Source of the DNA: Syntrophorhabdaceae bacterium
Lineage (GTDB): Bacteria; Desulfobacterota; Syntrophorhabdia; Syntrophorhabdales; Syntrophorhabdaceae
NCBI GenBank assembly: GCA_026415675.1
Contig: JAOAGQ010000053.1
Span: forward strand, 1-40,089
Length of the DNA: 40,089 nt
Direction of reading: 5' to 3'
In this document: positions 18,253 through 27,483 of the stretch, one piece after another
Numbering within the stretch: the first letter of the stretch is position 1
How the letters are laid out: each line of letters opens with the position of its first letter
Position numbers and translations under genes: made by a program
The notes under the pieces: model-generated
The model's input: only the letters and a program-made list of their open reading frames with translations
Databases searched by the model: none
What the model was told of the DNA's origin: nothing

Positions 18253-18949
18253 ACTCCATCGCCTCTTCTATTCTTATTCTCCCCTCATATAATGCCTTAC
18301 CCACCACCGTAGCCCAGACACCCATACTTTTCAACTGTTTTAAATCATTTAAGGACGTGACACCACCGCTTGCTATTACAGGCAGGGATGTCATCTCCAT
18401 CACCCTTTTAAGACCATCAAAATCAGGTCCTGAGAGCATCCCATCTCTTGCTATACTCGTACAGAGAATAGCCATAACCCCTGCCCTCTCCGCTGCCTTT
18501 AAGATTGAAGGTATCTCCCTGTTAACAACAGACTTCCACCCCCTTGACATGGCCTTACCCTCTAAAAGGTCAAGACCGAGGATCGTTTTTTTGAAGGAAA
18601 GGGGTCTGTCAAAAAAATCCTCCTCTTCGAGGGCAACGGTACCGAGGATGATCCCGTCTACACCGACCTTCAAATAAAAATCCATATCCTCTTCGGTCCT
18701 TACCCCGCCCCCTACCTCCATGTAACCTTCCACCACCTGCCTGATCTCCGCTATGAGGTTATGGTGTATCCTTCTGCCCATCCTTGCCCCATCGAGATCT
18801 ATAATATGGAAATCCCTTGCCCCGAGCCGTATCATATCCTTAACCGTCTCCAAAGGGTCATGGGAATATTCGGTCTTTCGTTCAAAATCCCCCCTCAAGA
18901 GTCTTACTGCCTTATTCTCCATGAGATCCATCGCGAAGAGTACCTTCAT
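18242..18949 (-). CDS. hisA: ProFAR isomerase (HisA)
   Basis: The 235-aa barrel protein has the HisA N-terminal motif around Asp8 ([17 protein letters not shown]), GGGVRT and the second half motif [15 protein letters not shown], followed by ASGGVTS. It isomerises ProFAR to PRFAR, the HisF substrate. It overlaps the upstream hypothetical gene by 4 bases (ATGA) and hisF by 11. The first motif reads MENK where most HisA have KDGK or GGK. A promiscuous HisA/TrpF (PriA) role cannot be excluded but nothing points to it. Confidence 0.92.
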   Translation of the reverse strand: MKVLFAMDLMENKAVRLLRGDFERKTEYSHDPLETVKDMIRLGARDFHIIDLDGARMGRRIHHNLIAEIRQVVEGYMEVGGGVRTEEDMDFYLKVGVDGIILGTVALEEEDFFDRPLSFKKTILGLDLLEGKAMSRGWKSVVNREIPSILKAAERAGVMAILCTSIARDGMLSGPDFDGLKRVMEMTSLPVIASGGVTSLNDLKQLKSMGVWATVVGKALYEGRIRIEEAMEYAD

Positions 18950-19521
18950 TTCATAAACTCCTTGAGGGTATCCACCCCTTTCTCTATGCCCTCCTCAGAA
19001 AGCACATCCGCCGTCACCCATTTCATACCCCTTTTAAAGAATTTTCCGATACCGAAAATATTCTCGAGTAAAGGCCTCTGCTCCTCGTCAAAGACAAAGA
19101 CCTCCCTTACTTTGTCATGCTCCAAAAGGTGGAGATGGAAACCCACACTCGCCGGCCTCTCAATAGCCATGTTTCCCCCCTGTCTCTCTATAAACCGAAA
19201 AACATACAGATGGAGGTGGGATCCTCTCCTTTCGTTCTCGATGTAGGCTATCCCCCGGGAATCAAGGGCATCCTTCAACTGGTTTAAAAGGATCTGTTCC
19301 CCTTCCCTGTGGATGTGTCCGGGCTGTATCCTCTTCCCGCAGTAAGGGCATGGAAATACCTCGATACGGCCCTCCTTTGCCTTTGCCCTCTCGATAGAGA
19401 TGGATATTCCCTGGGCCCCGGACACCCCCTCATCGTCCCTCCCATCTACCTCCTGGGCAAGAAGGAAAGAAGAAAACATTATGAGTAAGGGGATAGCGAT
19501 TTTTAACATGGCCTTTTTCAT
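18946..19521 (-). CDS. Exported hypothetical protein with a CxxC motif inside the dap-his operon
   Basis: I do not recognise this family. I place the start at the ATG ending at 19521, which gives 191 aa with a signal peptide (MKKAMLKIAIPLLIMFSSFLLAQ). An upstream in-frame ATG at 19551 would overlap dapB. The mature part has CPYCGKRIQPGHIH, a possible metal or redox site, then about 120 residues rich in His and charged residues (SHLHLYVFRF, GFHLHLLEHDK). The gene is tightly packed between dapB and hisA, overlapping hisA by 4 bases. A cell-envelope role is likely from the signal peptide. A link to lysine or histidine synthesis is only positional. Confidence 0.7.
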   Translation of the reverse strand: MKKAMLKIAIPLLIMFSSFLLAQEVDGRDDEGVSGAQGISISIERAKAKEGRIEVFPCPYCGKRIQPGHIHREGEQILLNQLKDALDSRGIAYIENERRGSHLHLYVFRFIERQGGNMAIERPASVGFHLHLLEHDKVREVFVFDEEQRPLLENIFGIGKFFKRGMKWVTADVLSEEGIEKGVDTLKEFMK

Positions 19522-19534
19522 GTTTTTTTGTGCA

Positions 19535-20335
19535 CTATATGCCGAGGACATCCTTCATCGAATATATGCCGTTTTCCCTCCTGTAAAGCCATTTTGCAGC
19601 GAATAGGGCGCCTCTGGCAAAATTTTCCCTTGAGTATGCCCTGTGGGTTACCTCTACCCTTTCTCCAATCCCGGCAAAAATCACCGTATGTTCTCCAACC
19701 ACATCACCACCCCTTAACGCCATAACCCCAACCTCTTCTCTTCTCCGCTCCCCTGTAATGCCTTTTCTTCCGTATACCTCAAGCCATTCTTTAGAACTAT
19801 CGGAACTTATAACGGCGTCTTTCAATCTCAGGGCTGTTCCACTCGGGGCATCCTTTTTCATCCTGTGGTGCATTTCTACGATCTCAATATCATAATCGTC
19901 CTTCATGAGCCTCGATAGCCTCTCAACCACATCGAACATGATATTCATCCCTATGCTCATGTTTGGTGAAATCACCGCCTTTACGTCTTTTTCCCATTTC
20001 TTTATCCACTCCATCTCATCCTTTGAAAAGCCCGTAGTCCCTATTATAATCCCTTTTTTTGTATCCTTTGCAACGGTGAAATGGCTAAGTGAGGCCTTGG
20101 GCTCTGTAAAATCTATCACAACATCCCAGTCTTTTACCCCTTTAAGGAGGTCATCCTCGATCTTGATCTCTTCTTGACCTGAAACAATCCCCAACTGGGA
20201 TAAAGGGGAGCCTATCAAGGGATGGCCCTTTCTCTCCGTTGCCCCGACAACTTCAATCTCTTTATCCTGAAGGGCAAGGTACAGGATTGTCCTGCCCATC
20301 TTGCCTGCCGCACCTGTTACAACGATTTTTGTCAT
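19535..20335 (-). CDS. dapB: 4-hydroxy-tetrahydrodipicolinate reductase
   Basis: The 266-aa enzyme has an N-terminal Rossmann motif (GAAGKMGR) for NAD(P)H and the signature EMHHRMKKDAPSGTA with catalytic His and Lys. GTTGFS and SPNMSIGMN also match DapB. It reduces HTPA to tetrahydrodipicolinate on the way to diaminopimelate and lysine. It is 18 bases after dapA. In relatives with this gene order, dapL often follows; here the next gene is an unrelated exported protein. Confidence 0.96.
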   Translation of the reverse strand: MTKIVVTGAAGKMGRTILYLALQDKEIEVVGATERKGHPLIGSPLSQLGIVSGQEEIKIEDDLLKGVKDWDVVIDFTEPKASLSHFTVAKDTKKGIIIGTTGFSKDEMEWIKKWEKDVKAVISPNMSIGMNIMFDVVERLSRLMKDDYDIEIVEMHHRMKKDAPSGTALRLKDAVISSDSSKEWLEVYGRKGITGERRREEVGVMALRGGDVVGEHTVIFAGIGERVEVTHRAYSRENFARGALFAAKWLYRRENGIYSMKDVLGI

Positions 20336-20353
20336 GTTACAAAACCCCTTAAT

Positions 20354-21235
20354 CTATTTGATAAGACCGTACTCTCTAAGCAAGTTCATCAGATATGCCT
20401 TGTTCGTTTCAGACATGGGGCATAGGGGGAGCCTGAATTCCTCCTCTATCACCCCCATGAAAAAGAGGGCCTCTTTCACCGGTATAGGGTTTGTCTCTAT
20501 GAACATCGCCTGGAATAAGGGCATCAGTTCTCCATTTATAAGCATTGCCTTCTCTATATCCCTGTCTACGAGAAATGCCCTGTATAACTCCTTCATCCTT
20601 GCTGGGATGATGTTTGAGGCAACGGAGATAACCCCTTTTGCCCCTGTACTCATCATGGGGAGAAAGAGGTTGTCATCCCCGGATAATATCGTAAACTTAC
20701 CCTTTGTGAGCCTGAATATCTCTGTCACCTGGACAAGGGAACCTGAGGCCTCCTTTATACCGACTATGTTTGGGATCTCGGAAAGTCTGTAAATGGTCTC
20801 GGGGTTCATGTTTACCCCTGTCCTTCCAGGTATGTTGTAAAGGATAAGGGGTATATCCACCTCTTCCGCTATCTTCTTATAGTGTCTGTATAGACCCTCC
20901 TGTGTGGGTTTGTTATAGTAAGGTGTCGTGAGAAGGCACATATCCGCCCCTATCTCCTTTGCCTTTGCGGTGAGTTCGATCGCCTCCTTTGTGCTGTTTG
21001 ACCCGGTCCCGGCTATAACAGGCACCTTCTTTTTCGTGGCCTCTATGACCACCTCTATCACCCTCTCGTGCTCATCATAGTCGAGGGTCGATGCCTCCCC
21101 TGTTGTTCCACATGGCACTATACCGTCGACACCCCCTTCTATCTGTAACGCCACAAGGCGCCTCAACGCCTCTTCATCGAGACGGTAGTCCTTAAAAGGC
21201 GTCACCAGAGCTGTATATATACCTTTCAGTTCCAT
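20354..21235 (-). CDS. dapA: 4-hydroxy-tetrahydrodipicolinate synthase
   Basis: The 293-aa TIM-barrel enzyme keeps the key residues at their E. coli numbers: Schiff-base Lys161 (GIKEASG), Tyr133 (ILYNIPGRTG), and the Thr44-Thr45 pair (PCGTTGEAST). It condenses pyruvate and aspartate semialdehyde. An AAAGGAGA-type ribosome site precedes it. It is 42 bases after dapF, the widest gap between dapF and hisI, though I see no clear promoter there. Confidence 0.97.
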   Translation of the reverse strand: MELKGIYTALVTPFKDYRLDEEALRRLVALQIEGGVDGIVPCGTTGEASTLDYDEHERVIEVVIEATKKKVPVIAGTGSNSTKEAIELTAKAKEIGADMCLLTTPYYNKPTQEGLYRHYKKIAEEVDIPLILYNIPGRTGVNMNPETIYRLSEIPNIVGIKEASGSLVQVTEIFRLTKGKFTILSGDDNLFLPMMSTGAKGVISVASNIIPARMKELYRAFLVDRDIEKAMLINGELMPLFQAMFIETNPIPVKEALFFMGVIEEEFRLPLCPMSETNKAYLMNLLREYGLIK

Positions 21236-21277
21236 TTTGTCTCCTTTCTCACCATATATTTATCATTTTTCCCCTTT

Positions 21278-22090
21278 TCAAAGGAGGGCCTCCATATTCA
21301 GGTACCCCACAAAAATAATCCTCGCACTCCCCTCGAGGTACACCTCGTCATCCACATAGACCTTAAGGGCTTCACCCCCACGGGTTATAACGCTTACGGG
21401 ACTATTTATAAAACCTTTCTCCTTTAACACCACACCTGTTGCCACCGCCCCGGTCCCGCAGGCATACGTCTCCGCCTCGACCCCCCTTTCGTAGGTTCTA
21501 ATCTTTATATGATCCCTGTCGATCACCTCCACAAAATTTACATTCGTCCCTTTTTCACCAAAGACCTTGTGGTGTCTTATCACCCTTCCCAGTTCATGAA
21601 CAGGCACATGCTCCACATTGTCCGATAAAAGTACCGCATGGGGAACCCCTGTATTTACACTGCTTAAGAAAATCTCCTTATCCTCGAGTTTTATGGGGTA
21701 ATCGAGCTTCAGGTCTTCCGGCTTTGTGAGTTGTAGTTTAACCTTCTGGCCTTCTACCTTGGCCTTGATGAGTCCTGCCATAGTCTGAAATACCATCTTC
21801 TGACCTGTGATACCCTTTATATATGCATATCTTGCAGCACACCTCCCACCGTTGCCACACATCTCCGCCTCTGTTCCGTCGGAGTTGAAGAACCTCCATG
21901 AGAAATCGGCTTGTTTGGAGCTTTCGATCAATATCACCCCATCGGCCCCCACAGAATGGCATCTTCGGCATACACTTACAACAAAACCTTTTATGTCCTC
22001 AAAAAGTCTTTCGACCTTCCCGTCCCTGTTATCGATGAGTATAAAATCGTTGCCACTGGCACTCATCTTATAAAACTCAAGTTCTTCCAT
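21278..22090 (-). CDS. dapF: Diaminopimelate epimerase
   Basis: The 270-aa protein has two symmetric domains, each with the catalytic cysteine in place: Cys78 (EMCGNGGRC) and Cys211 (YACGTGA). Asn14 in SASGNDF and the QTMAG region also match. It interconverts LL- and meso-diaminopimelate, used for both peptidoglycan and lysine. It starts one base after the lysA stop, so translation is coupled. Confidence 0.97.
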   Translation of the reverse strand: MEELEFYKMSASGNDFILIDNRDGKVERLFEDIKGFVVSVCRRCHSVGADGVILIESSKQADFSWRFFNSDGTEAEMCGNGGRCAARYAYIKGITGQKMVFQTMAGLIKAKVEGQKVKLQLTKPEDLKLDYPIKLEDKEIFLSSVNTGVPHAVLLSDNVEHVPVHELGRVIRHHKVFGEKGTNVNFVEVIDRDHIKIRTYERGVEAETYACGTGAVATGVVLKEKGFINSPVSVITRGGEALKVYVDDEVYLEGSARIIFVGYLNMEALL

Positions 22091-22091
22091 C

Positions 22092-23360
22092 TCAGTCTGC
22101 CTCCAAAAAGTATGGTATGCTCTCTCCCTTTATCAAATCCTTGAAGGTCTCCCTCTTTTTAATGACAAAGAACTCCTTACCCCTGACCAAGACCTCAGGG
22201 ACCCTTCTTCTCGAGTTGTAATTGGAAGACATGGAAAACCCATAGGCCCCGGAACCTTTTATGGCGAGAAGGGCCCCTGCCTTTACAACGGGCATCTCTC
22301 TGTCTTTGGCAAAGAAATCCCCTGATTCGCATACAGGACCCACCACATCGACCTTTACAAAACCGTCTTTTCCGTTCTTTTTCTGGACGGGGATGATCTG
22401 ATGATATGCACCATATAAGGAAGGTCTGATAAGGTCATTCATCGCCCCATCGACTATATAGAAGACCTTTCCTGGCGATGTCTTCACATAGAGGAGCCTC
22501 GTGACAAGGATACCACTATTCCCCACAAGAACCCGTCCAGGCTCAAGTATTATATGGAGACCTGTGTTCTTTAGCTCCTTCCCGATCACCTTTGCGTATT
22601 CATCAGGGTGGGGGGGCAACTCATCGTTATACGTAATGCCAAGCCCTCCCCCAAGATCAAGGTATTTCACATTTATCCCCATCTCGGAAAGACTCTCCGC
22701 CATTTTCTTTAGGGACCTGACCGCCTCTATAAATGGGGAAAGCTCAAGTATCTGGGAGCCTATGTGGGAGGAGATACCTATTGGGGATAGATACTCCATA
22801 CCCTTTATCTCCCTGTACAGCTTTAAGGCATCTTCCCAAACGATACCGAACTTATTTTTCTTAAGCCCTGTGGTGATATAAGGATGGGTCTTTGGGTCTA
22901 TCTGGGGGTTCACCCTGATGGATACAGGCACAGTCACCTTCATGGTGCTGCCGATATCGGCAATCATATGTAGTTCTGCCTCGGACTCTATATTGATCAT
23001 AAGTATCTTTGCGGCAATCGCCGCCTTGATCTCGTCCTTTGTCTTACCTACCCCCGAGAATACTATTTTGTTGGGAGGGATCTTCGCCTTAAGGGCCCTG
23101 TAAAGTTCCCCCTGGGACACGATATCCGCCCCTCCCCCGAATCTCCCCATCACCTTTAATATGGCTATGTTGGAATTGGCCTTACAGGAATAACATACCG
23201 TATGGGGGATCTCCTTGAAGGCATCGTTGAATACCCGGTAGTGCCGTTCCAATGTCCTGTAACTATATATATAGACAGGTGTTTTTGTCTTCCTTACGAT
23301 CTTTGAAACAGGCACATCCTCACAGTAAAGCTCATCATCTTTATACTCGAAATAGTCCAT
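22092..23360 (-). CDS. lysA: Diaminopimelate decarboxylase
   Basis: The 422-aa fold-III PLP enzyme has Lys60 in the PLP-binding YSCKANSN motif, SHIGSQI, the GGGLGI phosphate loop, EPGR, and the C-terminal CESGD and AYGFSMSSNYN motifs. It converts meso-DAP to L-lysine. It lies between an FN3 lipoprotein gene (9-base gap) and dapF. The order argH, lipoprotein, lysA, dapF, dapA, dapB is, as I recall, common in Geobacter-type deltaproteobacteria. Confidence 0.96.
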   Translation of the reverse strand: MDYFEYKDDELYCEDVPVSKIVRKTKTPVYIYSYRTLERHYRVFNDAFKEIPHTVCYSCKANSNIAILKVMGRFGGGADIVSQGELYRALKAKIPPNKIVFSGVGKTKDEIKAAIAAKILMINIESEAELHMIADIGSTMKVTVPVSIRVNPQIDPKTHPYITTGLKKNKFGIVWEDALKLYREIKGMEYLSPIGISSHIGSQILELSPFIEAVRSLKKMAESLSEMGINVKYLDLGGGLGITYNDELPPHPDEYAKVIGKELKNTGLHIILEPGRVLVGNSGILVTRLLYVKTSPGKVFYIVDGAMNDLIRPSLYGAYHQIIPVQKKNGKDGFVKVDVVGPVCESGDFFAKDREMPVVKAGALLAIKGSGAYGFSMSSNYNSRRRVPEVLVRGKEFFVIKKRETFKDLIKGESIPYFLEAD

Positions 23361-23369
23361 AAACCTCCT

Positions 23370-24368
23370 CTACTCATGCAGGATATAAACCACCTCTCGG
23401 GATGGTTCGCTCTCATTGCCCGATTTATCAACGGCTGTTACATAATATGAAAGATACCGCTCCTCTCCAATCTCCCGGTCCACGTATCTGTTCTCCCCAA
23501 TAGGCACATCGTTTAGCCTCTTTTTCTTTGCCCCTTCAATCCTGTACACGTTGAATCCAAAAAAATCGGCCTCCCGGGCTTCTCTCCATGTGAGCAGGAC
23601 TCCCCTTTCATCCTTCTGAACCTTAAGCTCTCTCGGCGGAAGCGGGGGCGTGTTATCGATAGGGGTCACCTGAACCCGTACCCCTTCCCCTTCCCGGCTT
23701 ATACCGTTTCTAATGGCAACCTTTCTGACCTCGTATACATATCGCTTTCCATTCTCTACATCCGTATCGGAAAAAATGTTGGATGTCAAAGGCTCGGGGT
23801 TTAAAGGAAAGAGGGGATAGGCCCCATCCTCTAACCTGTAAACGGTGTACCTAAAACCCTCCTCTTTTTCCCACGATATATGGACCTTTCTGTCCTCACC
23901 CTTTGCCGATACCCCTCGAGGTGGAGGTGGTGGTTTCTCCCAGGTAATCGAATACGTATTCGATTCGTCCCCTCTCGTACCCCTTTTCGAAAAGGGATAG
24001 ACTTTATATGTATAGGTAACGCCCGGGGCAAGCTCATCATCGTAAATGTAGAGCCTGCCCTCATATAAGGCATAGCCTTTTTTCTCATCCAGTCTGATCT
24101 CTTTTAAGAGTTCAAAACCACCAGGACAGAAACCACAGGCCTTATACACCTTAAAACCCTCTAAGTCCTTTACTTCACCTCCATCTATATACTTTCCCGG
24201 AACAGAGAAGGACAAGAATAAAACGCCGTCTTTAACCTCCCCGGTCAGGTCTTTAATACCCTCGGGCATATTCACTTTAAGAGGTCTAGGATCCGCCTTC
24301 TTTCCACAGGATATAAAAAGGGAGGCGATGATCATGGAAAGGCTAACTATTACAATAGCTCTTCTCAC
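23370..24368 (-). CDS. Lipoprotein with fibronectin type III repeats
   Basis: The 332-aa product has a lipoprotein signal ending LFISC, then GKKADPRPL, which resembles the start of small YifL-like lipoproteins often found beside lysA. Two or three FN3-like beta domains follow (about 35-150, 150-235 and 240-332), with recurring patterns such as TYTYKVYPFSKRG, HISWEKEEGFRYTVYRLEDG and YYVTAVDKSGNESEPS. It is probably a structural or binding protein of the envelope. Function unknown. It overlaps argH by 26 bases. Confidence 0.8.
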   Translation of the reverse strand: MRRAIVIVSLSMIIASLFISCGKKADPRPLKVNMPEGIKDLTGEVKDGVLFLSFSVPGKYIDGGEVKDLEGFKVYKACGFCPGGFELLKEIRLDEKKGYALYEGRLYIYDDELAPGVTYTYKVYPFSKRGTRGDESNTYSITWEKPPPPPRGVSAKGEDRKVHISWEKEEGFRYTVYRLEDGAYPLFPLNPEPLTSNIFSDTDVENGKRYVYEVRKVAIRNGISREGEGVRVQVTPIDNTPPLPPRELKVQKDERGVLLTWREAREADFFGFNVYRIEGAKKKRLNDVPIGENRYVDREIGEERYLSYYVTAVDKSGNESEPSREVVYILHE

Positions 24369-25716
24369 GCTCTATCTCCCTCTCCACCTCTTCGAAGGAT
24401 GCACCTCCGTACGTCCTTCTCCTCGCCAGTATCTTTGAAGGCTCCATATATTCAAAGACATCCTCCTCAAAAAGTCCTGAGTACTCTTTTAACCTCTTTA
24501 ACTCGAGGTTTCTTAACCTGATCCCCTCCTCCTCGCATACCCTAACAATCTTCCCCGTGATTTCATGGGCCTCTCTGAAAGGCATTCCCTTTATCGTCAG
24601 ATACTCCGCCATCTCAACTGCAGGCATGAAACTCTCCTCCACAGACTCCTCCATCCTCTTCCTGTTTACCTTCATCTTTTTTACACAGAGTTCCGCTATG
24701 GAGATCGAATCCCCAACGGTATCCAGGGCATGGAAAAGGGGTTCTTTATCCTCCTGGAGGTCCCTGTTGTAAGTCATAGGGAGACCCTTCATCATCACAA
24801 GAACACTTACGAGATCCCCTATGACCCTTGAGGCCTTACCCCTTATCAGCTCAAGGCCATCTGGGTTTTTCTTATGGGGCATAAGGCTACTCCCTGTACA
24901 TAACTCATCGGGGAGGGAGATATAGGAGAACTCTTCTGTCGAGTATAGTATAAAATCTTCTGCAAGGCGGGATAGGTGCATCATGATCATGGCCATTGAG
25001 AAGACGGTCTCTATCAAGAAATCCCTGTCGGATATGGCATCCATGCTGTTCTCGGAGAGCCTTGAGAAGTTGAGTCTTCTCCTCACATACTCCCTGTCTA
25101 AGGGTATGGTGGACCCTGCGATGGCCCCACTCCCCAGAGGAAGGACATCGATGATATCGAGGGTCTTCTTCAGACGTTCCCTGTCCCTTTTAAACATCTG
25201 ATAATAGGCCATAAGGTAGTGGGCGAAAGGTACCACCTGTGCCTTCTGGAGATGGGTATAACCTGCCATCATCGTCTTCTTCTCTTTCTCCGCCCTTATA
25301 AGGAGGGCCTTTAAGAGATTCAACAGTCTTTTGTCGATCGTGGCAAGTTCTGCCTTCAAATATAGCCTCACATCGAGGGAGACCTGGTCGTTCCTGCTCC
25401 TGCCAGTATGGAGTTTCCTTCCCCCATCTCCTATCTTTTCGATGAGTCTCCCCTCTATGTGCATGTGGATATCTTCCCTTGCATCGGAAAAAGGGAACTC
25501 CCCCCTTTCAATCTCCTCCCCTATCTCCTTTAACCCCTTTACAATCTCCTTTAGTTCCAAATCTGAGAGTATACCAATCCTCTTTAACATCTCTGCATGG
25601 GCAATACTCCCTTCTATATCGTATCTGTAGAGTCTCTTATCAAAATCGATGGATGCACTGAACCGCTCCATCAGCGGATGGGTCTTCTGTTTAAACCTTC
25701 CCGACCATGCCTTCAT
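24343..25716 (-). CDS. argH: Argininosuccinate lyase
   Basis: The 457-aa protein belongs to the fumarase/aspartase superfamily and carries the signature GSSLMPHKKNPD with the catalytic serine. The conserved TGRSRNDQV and TLQKAQ-type (THLQKAQVVPFAH) motifs are also present. It splits argininosuccinate into arginine and fumarate. It overlaps yggS by 4 bases upstream and the FN3 gene downstream. Full length for the family. Confidence 0.97.
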   Translation of the reverse strand: MKAWSGRFKQKTHPLMERFSASIDFDKRLYRYDIEGSIAHAEMLKRIGILSDLELKEIVKGLKEIGEEIERGEFPFSDAREDIHMHIEGRLIEKIGDGGRKLHTGRSRNDQVSLDVRLYLKAELATIDKRLLNLLKALLIRAEKEKKTMMAGYTHLQKAQVVPFAHYLMAYYQMFKRDRERLKKTLDIIDVLPLGSGAIAGSTIPLDREYVRRRLNFSRLSENSMDAISDRDFLIETVFSMAMIMMHLSRLAEDFILYSTEEFSYISLPDELCTGSSLMPHKKNPDGLELIRGKASRVIGDLVSVLVMMKGLPMTYNRDLQEDKEPLFHALDTVGDSISIAELCVKKMKVNRKRMEESVEESFMPAVEMAEYLTIKGMPFREAHEITGKIVRVCEEEGIRLRNLELKRLKEYSGLFEEDVFEYMEPSKILARRRTYGGASFEEVEREIEREKSYCNS

Positions 25717-26384
25717 AACCTCTCCCCGAAAATGGCGGTTCCAATCCTCACCATTGTTGCCCCTTCCTCTACGGCAATCTCAAAATCGTTGGACATACCC
25801 ATCGATAGCTCCCCCATGTTAAGGCCGAATTCAGAGTTCACCTCCTCAAGGATCGTCTTTAGGCGCCTGAATATTTTCCTCAGATATGCCGGGTCAGCAT
25901 CAAAAGGGGGCATGGTCATAAGCCCGATAGGCTCTATGTATTTCAGTTCTCTTATCCTTTCGAGCATGCCTTTTAATCCCTTCTCATCCGTTCCGTGCTT
26001 TGTCTCCTCTCCGGCGAGATTAAGTTCAAAGAGTACCCGCATGGGCTTTCCAAAGCGTTCAAGGCCTTCGAGGACCTCGAAGCGGTCAACGGAATGGACG
26101 TAATCGAATAACCTGGGGATATATTTTATCTTATTCTGCTGTATATGACCTATCATATGCCACACCGCTTTGAAATCACAGGCCTCTATCTTTTTCCTTG
26201 CCTCCTGCACGTAGTTTTCGCCGAAATCTGTAATGCCACATTGAAAGGCATACCTGATCCTGTCCAGCTCCACCCCTTTTGAGGCCCCTACTATCTTCAC
26301 CTCTTCCTGGGGCCTACCTGACCTCTCGCAGGCTTTATAGATCCTCTCCCTTACCTGTTTTATTGAATAATCTATAGATTTCAC
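25713..26384 (-). CDS. YggS/PROSC-family PLP homeostasis protein
   Basis: The 223-aa single-domain barrel has the PLP lysine at residue 36 (KIVGASKGVEL), HMIGHIQQNK, HSVDR, and the C-terminal LSMGMSNDFEIAVEEGATMVRIGTAIFG. The family holds and balances PLP and affects amino- and keto-acid pools; no catalytic reaction is established. Here the usual KTV/KTK after the serine reads KGV. It is coupled by 4-base overlaps to maf upstream and argH downstream. Confidence 0.93.
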   Translation of the reverse strand: MKSIDYSIKQVRERIYKACERSGRPQEEVKIVGASKGVELDRIRYAFQCGITDFGENYVQEARKKIEACDFKAVWHMIGHIQQNKIKYIPRLFDYVHSVDRFEVLEGLERFGKPMRVLFELNLAGEETKHGTDEKGLKGMLERIRELKYIEPIGLMTMPPFDADPAYLRKIFRRLKTILEEVNSEFGLNMGELSMGMSNDFEIAVEEGATMVRIGTAIFGERL

Positions 26385-26971
26385 GAAAGCACACCGAGGG
26401 ATATCAGGGCCTCAGCCACCTCACATATGGGCAAACCTATGACATTTTGATAGGAACCTTTTATCTCCTTTATCATATAACCGCCTTTTCCCTGAACCGC
26501 ATAAGAACCGGCCTTGTCCAGGGGCTCCGATGTCTTTATGTATCGAATGATCTCCCGATCGGATAGGGCCCTCATGAAGACCTTTGTCTCTACCGCATCT
26601 CTGAAGAGGACGTTCTTCGTTATATTGAGCACACAATAACCGGTGATGACTTTGTGCCATTTACCTTTAAGGGCCTTCAGCATAGAAAAGGCTTCTCTCT
26701 CGCTTTCTGGTTTACCGAGAATCTTCCCTTTAAGGACAACCACCGTATCTGCCCCTATGATCCAGTTTTCAGGGAAAAGGTTGCCCACCTTTGCGGCCTT
26801 TTCAGAGGCTATACGGAGGACGTATTCTCTTGGTGTTTCCTCCTTCTTCCTGCTCTCATCTATATTTGGCGGTATTATGGCAAAGGGGATCCCCAGAGTC
26901 CTTAAAATATCGATCCTTCGAGGCGATTGGCTCGCCAAAATAATTGATGCACCATCCTTTACTTGAAACAT
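26381..26971 (-). CDS. maf: Maf-family nucleoside triphosphate pyrophosphatase
   Basis: The 196-aa protein has the Maf signature near the start (LASQSPRRIDIL), the GADTVVV metal-site motif and SEREAFSMLKALKGKWHKVITG. The family hydrolyses modified or canonical dTTP/UTP-type nucleotides to monophosphates. It is the first gene of the twelve-gene leftward operon. AGGAGA lies shortly before the ATG. Confidence 0.92.
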   Translation of the reverse strand: MFQVKDGASIILASQSPRRIDILRTLGIPFAIIPPNIDESRKKEETPREYVLRIASEKAAKVGNLFPENWIIGADTVVVLKGKILGKPESEREAFSMLKALKGKWHKVITGYCVLNITKNVLFRDAVETKVFMRALSDREIIRYIKTSEPLDKAGSYAVQGKGGYMIKEIKGSYQNVIGLPICEVAEALISLGVLS

Positions 26972-26994
26972 ATCTTCTCCTGTCGTAGAATAGA

Positions 26995-27023
26995 AAAATA
27001 TATGATATTCTCTATAATTTCAA
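26995..27023 (-). promoter_or_regulatory. Possible promoter of the maf-hisI operon
   Basis: Read on the minus strand, TTGAAA (27018-27023) and TATTTT (26995-27000) are 17 bases apart. They lie in the 94-base divergent gap between maf and cutA. The match is moderate, and the choice rests partly on position. Confidence 0.4.
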
Positions 27024-27065
27024 GTGAAAATTGAGAATGGTTATTTAAACAAAAAGGGGAGAGAT

Positions 27066-27383
27066 ATGCAAGACATAATTCAGGTGGTGACGACGGTAAG
27101 TACGGTGGAAGAGGCGGAAAAGATCGGGAGACACCTGGTCGACCAAAAACTCGCCTCCTGTGTCCAGATTGTAGGTCCTATAAAGAGTATATACCGGTGG
27201 AAGGGACAGATGGAGGAGGCCCAAGAATGGCAATGTATAATAAAGACAAAGAAATACCTGTACAAGGCTTGCGAGGAGATGATCCTATCCTTACACAGCT
27301 ATGAACTCCCCGAGATCGTATCTTTCAGTATCCACACGGCCCTGGCAGGTTATGCCCTATGGATTCATGAAGAGACGCTTTGA
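27066..27383 (+). CDS. cutA: CutA-family divalent-ion tolerance protein
   Basis: I start at ATG 27066, which follows GGGGAGAG; an in-frame ATG at 27024 would add 14 residues and lacks a ribosome site. The resulting 105-aa protein is the usual CutA size. It shows TTVSTVEEAEKIGRHLVDQKLASCVQI, SIYRWKGQMEE and the C-terminal SYELPEIVSFSI. CutA forms a very stable trimer with a ferredoxin-like fold. Its link to copper tolerance is old, and the molecular role remains unclear. Confidence 0.93.
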   Translation: MQDIIQVVTTVSTVEEAEKIGRHLVDQKLASCVQIVGPIKSIYRWKGQMEEAQEWQCIIKTKKYLYKACEEMILSLHSYELPEIVSFSIHTALAGYALWIHEETL

Positions 27384-27483
27384 TACATGGGAACCTTTAG
27401 CCTTGTAAGGAGGGGATACTTTTTTGTATCATATACCTTTAGGTCTCAATAAAGACATCTATCATACAAGTTAAAGAGGAGGG

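Noticed and set aside
27381-27431. Repeats of GATAC and GTATC (27382, 27414, 27426) with a T run after cutA, as a terminator or switch
   Set aside because: Stems are only 5 to 7 bp and AT-rich, and the T run is in the loop, not after the stem.
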